From: Marinobacter bohaiensis
Lineage (GTDB): Bacteria > Pseudomonadota > Gammaproteobacteria > Pseudomonadales > Oleiphilaceae
Assembly: GCF_003258515.1 (NCBI RefSeq)
Contig: NZ_QGEH01000001.1
Location: forward strand, 682,001-746,000
Length of the DNA stretch: 64,000 bases
Direction of reading: 5' to 3'
Shown: positions 55,225 through 64,000 of the stretch, piece by piece
How the letters are laid out: each line of letters opens with the position of its first letter
How positions within the stretch are numbered: position 1 is the first letter of the stretch
Position numbers and translations under genes: made by a program
Notes under the pieces: model-generated
What the model was told of the DNA's origin: nothing
Database searches by the model: none
Seen by the model: the letters and a program-made list of their open reading frames with translations, nothing else

Positions 55225-55247
55225 AAACGCGCTTACCGAGCCAATAT
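55221..55247 (+). promoter_or_regulatory. Possible second sigma-32-like promoter overlapping the grpE stop
   Basis: TTGAA (55221-55225) and CCAATAT (55241-55247) have the same 15-base spacing as the grpE promoter, but the -10 element has one weak position. TTGAA includes the grpE stop codon. It would give extra dnaK transcript. Confidence 0.45.
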
Positions 55248-55338
55248 AGGCAGTAAACGCTCGACAAGCCGAGCCAAAGACAGAATGAACCATTGCGAAT
55301 CAGGCAGATTCGGCAACTAAAGGAACTGGAGTCAATCA

Positions 55339-57267
55339 ATGAGCAAAGTTATTGGTATCGACCTGGGGACCACGAACTCCTGTGTAGCCATCATGGATGG
55401 TGACAAGGTCAAGGTCATCGAGAACGCGGAAGGCGATCGCACCACGCCGTCCATCATCGCTTACACCGAAGACGGTGAAACGCTGGTCGGCCAGTCAGCC
55501 AAGCGTCAGGCCGTCACCAATCCGGACAACACCCTGTATGCCATCAAGCGACTGATCGGTCGTCGCTTCGAGGACAACGTTGTCCAGAAAGACATCAAGA
55601 TGGTGCCCTACAAGATCGCCAAGGCCGACAACGGTGACGCCTGGGTTGAGGTGAAGGGCAAGAAGATGGCACCGCCGCAGGTTTCCGCGGAAGTGCTGAA
55701 GAAGATGAAGAAGACCGCCGAAGACTACCTCGGCGAAGAAGTCACCGAAGCGGTCATCACCGTTCCGGCCTACTTCAACGACAGTCAGCGTCAGGCCACC
55801 AAGGACGCCGGCAAGATCGCCGGTCTGGACGTCAAGCGGATCATCAACGAGCCGACCGCGGCGGCCCTGGCCTACGGCCTGGACAAGAAGGGCGGTGATC
55901 GCACGGTTGCTGTCTACGACCTGGGTGGCGGTACCTTCGATATCTCCATCATCGAAATCGCCGATGTCGACGGTGAGCACCAGTTCGAAGTGCTGGCCAC
56001 CAACGGTGACACCTTCCTGGGTGGTGAAGACTTTGACCTGAAAGTCATCGAGTACCTGGCGGATCAGTTCAAGAAGGACAGCGGTATCGATCTGCGCGGC
56101 GATTCCCTGGCCATGCAGCGTCTGAAGGAAGCGGCCGAGAAAGCCAAGATCGAGCTGTCCAGCAGTCAACAGACCGACGTTAACCTGCCGTACATCACGG
56201 CGGACCAGAGCGGTCCCAAGCACCTCAACCTGAAGCTGACCCGCGCCAAGCTGGAAGCGCTGGTGGAAGACCTGGTCGACCGCAGCCTCGAGCCGTGCAA
56301 GGTCGCGCTGAAGGATTCCGGTGTGGACGCTTCCGAGATCGACGAAGTGATTCTGGTGGGCGGTCAGACCCGTATGCCGAAAGTCCAGGAGAAGGTTAAG
56401 AGCTTCTTCAACAAGGACGCGCGCAAGGACGTGAACCCGGACGAAGCGGTTGCCATGGGCGCGGCCATCCAGGCGGCGGTTCTGTCCGGTGACGTGAAAG
56501 ACGTTCTGCTGCTGGACGTGACCCCGCTGACCCTGGGTATCGAAACCATGGGTGGTGTGGCCACGCCGCTGATCGAGAAGAACACCACGATCCCGACCAA
56601 GAAGTCGCAGACCTTCTCGACCGCCGATGACAACCAGACCGCCGTGACCATCCACGTGGTTCAGGGTGAGCGCAAGCAGGCGACCCAGAACAAGTCGCTG
56701 GGCCGTTTCGATCTGGCCGACATTCCGCCGGCGCCGCGCGGTGTGCCGCAGATCGAGGTCACTTTCGACATCGACGCCAATGGCATCCTGAACGTGTCCG
56801 CCAAGGACAAGGCCACCGGTAAAGAGCAGTCCATCGTGATCAAGGCCTCTTCCGGCCTGAGCGAGGACGAGATCGATCAGATGGTCCACGACGCTGAGGC
56901 GAACGCCGAAGAGGATCGCAAGTTCGAGGAGCTGATCCAGGCTCGCAACCAGGGCGACGGCATGGTTCACGCCGTACGCAAGACCCTGAGCGAAGCCGGC
57001 GACAAGGTCGACGAGCAGGAAAAAGAGTCCATCGAAACCGCGATCAGCGAGCTGGAAGAGGCGCTGAAGGGTGACGACAAGGACGACATCGAGGCCAAGA
57101 CCCAGAAGCTGACCGAGGTCTCTTCTGAACTGGCCCAGAAGATGTACGCCGACCAGGCCGCTCAGGAAGGTGCCGAAGGCGCCGCCCAGGGTGAGCAGGC
57201 CCAGTCCAGCGGCGACGACGCCGTCGACGCTGAGTTCGAAGAAGTGAAAGATGAAGACAAGCGCTAA
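55339..57267 (+). CDS. dnaK: Hsp70 chaperone DnaK
   Basis: This 642-residue chaperone has the ATPase domain to about residue 385 ([32 protein letters not shown]), the conserved interdomain linker ([12 protein letters not shown]), the substrate domain and a Q-rich lid ending in the EEVKDEDKR-type tail. GGAAC and AAGGAAC lie before the ATG. A terminator follows, so dnaJ is separated from it. Confidence 0.98.
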   Translation: MSKVIGIDLGTTNSCVAIMDGDKVKVIENAEGDRTTPSIIAYTEDGETLVGQSAKRQAVTNPDNTLYAIKRLIGRRFEDNVVQKDIKMVPYKIAKADNGDAWVEVKGKKMAPPQVSAEVLKKMKKTAEDYLGEEVTEAVITVPAYFNDSQRQATKDAGKIAGLDVKRIINEPTAAALAYGLDKKGGDRTVAVYDLGGGTFDISIIEIADVDGEHQFEVLATNGDTFLGGEDFDLKVIEYLADQFKKDSGIDLRGDSLAMQRLKEAAEKAKIELSSSQQTDVNLPYITADQSGPKHLNLKLTRAKLEALVEDLVDRSLEPCKVALKDSGVDASEIDEVILVGGQTRMPKVQEKVKSFFNKDARKDVNPDEAVAMGAAIQAAVLSGDVKDVLLLDVTPLTLGIETMGGVATPLIEKNTTIPTKKSQTFSTADDNQTAVTIHVVQGERKQATQNKSLGRFDLADIPPAPRGVPQIEVTFDIDANGILNVSAKDKATGKEQSIVIKASSGLSEDEIDQMVHDAEANAEEDRKFEELIQARNQGDGMVHAVRKTLSEAGDKVDEQEKESIETAISELEEALKGDDKDDIEAKTQKLTEVSSELAQKMYADQAAQEGAEGAAQGEQAQSSGDDAVDAEFEEVKDEDKR

Positions 57268-57290
57268 GCGCAACGTCTTCCGCTAGCCGC

Positions 57291-57320
57291 AAAACGCGGG
57301 GATTCATCTCCCCGCGTTTT
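57291..57320 (+). terminator. Intrinsic terminator between dnaK and dnaJ
   Basis: AAAACGCGGGG (57291-57301) pairs with CCCCGCGTTTT (57310-57320), with an eight-base loop whose edges can also pair. Read-through would lower dnaJ relative to dnaK. A separate dnaJ promoter must lie in the next 112 bp, but none is clear. Confidence 0.85.
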
Positions 57321-57432
57321 GCGCGTTTGAAGGTTTGAGAAATTGTGCCCGGTGGCCAGCGTGCGCCGGGGGCAATGGGAATAGGCAGTCACAAGATCCC
57401 GGTGAGGCCGGGGTCTGCAACAGGTATCAGTC

Positions 57433-59375
<1,943 letters not shown>

Positions 59376-59459
59376 AGGGAGTGTGGCTGAACGAGACGGG
59401 TGCCGGTTATCACGGATGCCTGTCGACCTGGTGTCGGGGCGTCCGGTGGTGCTTTTCAA

Positions 59460-59488
59460 TGGACATTGAGGTGCCCGGATTTTATAAT
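59460..59488 (+). promoter_or_regulatory. Sigma-70 promoter of carAB
   Basis: TGGACA (59460-59465) and TATAAT (59483-59488) are 17 bases apart, which is a near-consensus promoter. It lies in the 341-bp dapB-carA gap, with a leader of about 220 nt before carA. Adjacent AT-rich sequence could bind ArgR, but I do not see a clear box. Confidence 0.75.
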
Positions 59489-59563
59489 AAGGCGGTTTAG
59501 CTGCACCAAGCGTAATTTTTAAAGAGCCAGGGAAGCGCACGCCATCTTCACTGGCAGACAAAG

Positions 59564-59599
59564 AAGCGGGACGGAGTGCTATCTCCCTCTCGCTTTTTT
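59564..59599 (+). terminator. Terminator/attenuator in the carA leader
   Basis: AAGCGGGACGGAG (59564-59576) pairs with CTCCCTCTCGCTT (59583-59595) around six bases, with one C-C mismatch and one G-U pair, and a six-T run follows. It lies about 75 bases beyond the promoter -10 box and 118 bp before carA, the place of an attenuator. No leader peptide with a clear start was found. Confidence 0.7.
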
Positions 59600-59716
59600 G
59601 CGACCTGAATTTGCGCTTGCGTTCCTGTTCGTGACGTTGGGGTCGTCGCTCTTGCCCGCGAGAGGGTCAGACCTGATCCGGAACTTACGATACGCCACTC
59701 GATGAGGATACAAGCC

Positions 59717-60859
59717 TTGAGTACACCAGCAATCCTTGCCCTCGCAGACGGAAGCCTGTTCAAAGGAATCGCCATCGGCGCCGATGGTGAAACCAGTGGC
59801 GAGGTCGTCTTCAATACGGCCATGACCGGGTACCAGGAGATTCTTACCGATCCGTCCTATGCCCGCCAGATTGTCACCCTGACCTATCCCCACATCGGCA
59901 ACACCGGTGTCAACGAAGAAGACATCGAATCCGCCGACATCCAGGCCGCCGGCCTGATTATCCGGGATCTTCCGCTCCTCGCTTCCAACTGGCGCCAGAC
60001 CAAGACCCTGGACCAGTACCTGAAGGACAGCAACCGCATCGGAATCGCCGGCATCGATACCCGCCGACTGACCCGCATCCTGCGTGACAAGGGTTCCCAG
60101 AACGGCGCCATCGTCGCCGGCGAGAACGCGAGCGAAGAGCGAGCGCTGGAGCTGGCCAGGGCGTTTCCGGGGCTCAAGGGCATGGATCTGGCCAAGGAAG
60201 TGGGCAGCACCACCTCCTACAAGTGGAGTCAGACGGACTGGACCCTGGCGGATGGCTACGGTGAGCAGGGCGCATCGCGGTTCAAGGTTGTCGCCTACGA
60301 TTACGGCATCAAGTACAACATCCTGCGCATGCTGGCCAGCCGGGGTTGTGATATCACGGTTGTGCCGCCGCAGACGCCGGCCGCCGAGGTGCTGGCGATG
60401 AAGCCGGACGGCGTGTTCCTGTCCAATGGCCCGGGCGACCCGGAGCCCTGCGACTACGCCATCGAGGCGATCCGCGAGATTCTCGAAACCGAGCTGCCGG
60501 TGTTCGGCATCTGTCTCGGTCATCAGTTGCTGGCTTTGGCCAGCGGTGCCAAGACCCTGAAAATGGGCCACGGCCATCACGGCGCCAACCATCCGGTGCA
60601 GAACCTGGAGGACGGTACGGTGATGATCACCAGCCAGAACCACGGGTTTGCGGTGGACGAGTCCACCTTGCCGGACAACCTGGTGATGACCCACAAATCC
60701 CTGTTCGACGGCACCTTGCAGGGCATTCGCCGGACCGATCGTCCGGCCTTCAGCTTCCAGGGGCACCCGGAAGCCAGCCCGGGGCCGCATGATGTGGCGC
60801 CGCTGTTCGATGCCTTTATCCGCCTGATGGATCAGAGGGCAGCCACGCAGGGCTCCTGA
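59717..60859 (+). CDS. carA: Carbamoyl-phosphate synthase small subunit
   Basis: This 380-residue glutaminase subunit makes ammonia for carbamoyl phosphate. The class-I amidotransferase nucleophile is in [13 protein letters not shown] and its His/Glu pair in [15 protein letters not shown] at 59717 is chosen, not the in-frame ATG at 59702: GAGGA lies seven bases before it, and the protein then begins [16 protein letters not shown] as in relatives. Escherichia coli carA also starts at UUG. Confidence 0.95.
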   Translation: MSTPAILALADGSLFKGIAIGADGETSGEVVFNTAMTGYQEILTDPSYARQIVTLTYPHIGNTGVNEEDIESADIQAAGLIIRDLPLLASNWRQTKTLDQYLKDSNRIGIAGIDTRRLTRILRDKGSQNGAIVAGENASEERALELARAFPGLKGMDLAKEVGSTTSYKWSQTDWTLADGYGEQGASRFKVVAYDYGIKYNILRMLASRGCDITVVPPQTPAAEVLAMKPDGVFLSNGPGDPEPCDYAIEAIREILETELPVFGICLGHQLLALASGAKTLKMGHGHHGANHPVQNLEDGTVMITSQNHGFAVDESTLPDNLVMTHKSLFDGTLQGIRRTDRPAFSFQGHPEASPGPHDVAPLFDAFIRLMDQRAATQGS

Positions 60860-60935
60860 AGCACCTGCCATGCCGCGCCGGCGGGCGCGGCCCTCGCTGA
60901 AGACTGAATCAAGCTGCTGACGGGTTTACTGAGAA

Positions 60936-64000
<3,065 letters not shown>

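Noticed and set aside
55495-57273. A 592-codon minus-strand open frame
   Set aside because: It is the shadow of dnaK.

Overview
The window is a high-GC gammaproteobacterial chromosome segment. The organism looks like a halophilic or marine Marinobacter/Pseudomonas-type bacterium, but I could not place it to genus. Pointers are the gene order smpB - ratA - rnfH - bamE - fur - recN - grpE - dnaK - dnaJ - dapB - carA - carB, a tmRNA tag ending ANDENYALAA, a WS/DGAT wax-ester synthase, an NhaD antiporter, Mqo and a chloride-type alpha-amylase. No prophage, insertion sequence, CRISPR array, rRNA or ordinary tRNA was found.

1-7.9 kb: periplasmic alcohol oxidation. A quinoprotein alcohol dehydrogenase (lanthanide-type Asp pair) and its aldehyde dehydrogenase follow a PedF cytochrome c550, two substrate-binding-like proteins, a fused SoxYZ-like carrier and a zinc metallohydrolase. 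A near-identical 19-bp element lies about 120 bp before the ADH and ALDH genes, with a diverged copy before the cytochrome gene.

8.0-17.0 kb: a REP/BIME block, then one long minus-strand operon for oxidative hexuronate catabolism: KdgD, TRAP transporter P/Q/M, galactarolactone cycloisomerase, galactarolactone isomerase, uronate dehydrogenase, an Ldh_2-family oxidoreductase and a GntR/FCD regulator.

17.7-25.7 kb: pqqA (23 aa, MWTKPAFE...), an intergenic hairpin, pqqBCDE, an S9 peptidase, then an ErcA-like iron alcohol dehydrogenase and an ErcS/NahK-like hybrid kinase. This supplies the cofactor, and probably the signalling, for the first region.

25.9-46 kb: mixed metabolic and envelope genes: fumC, a CDP-archaeol-synthase-like membrane protein, a second REP array with a 136-bp period, a metallophosphoesterase, msrA/msrB, sorAB-like sulfite dehydrogenase, an acyltransferase, nhaD, mqo, alpha-amylase with a starch-binding domain, an RND pump with adaptor, a PCuAC-like copper chaperone and an outer-membrane barrel.

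46-64 kb: the conserved core: ssrA (tmRNA), WS/DGAT, smpB, an SNF-family transporter, ratA, rnfH, bamE, fur, recN with tandem LexA boxes, grpE with a sigma-32 promoter, dnaK, dnaJ, dapB, and carA/carB. A terminator-like leader precedes carA, and carB runs off the window.
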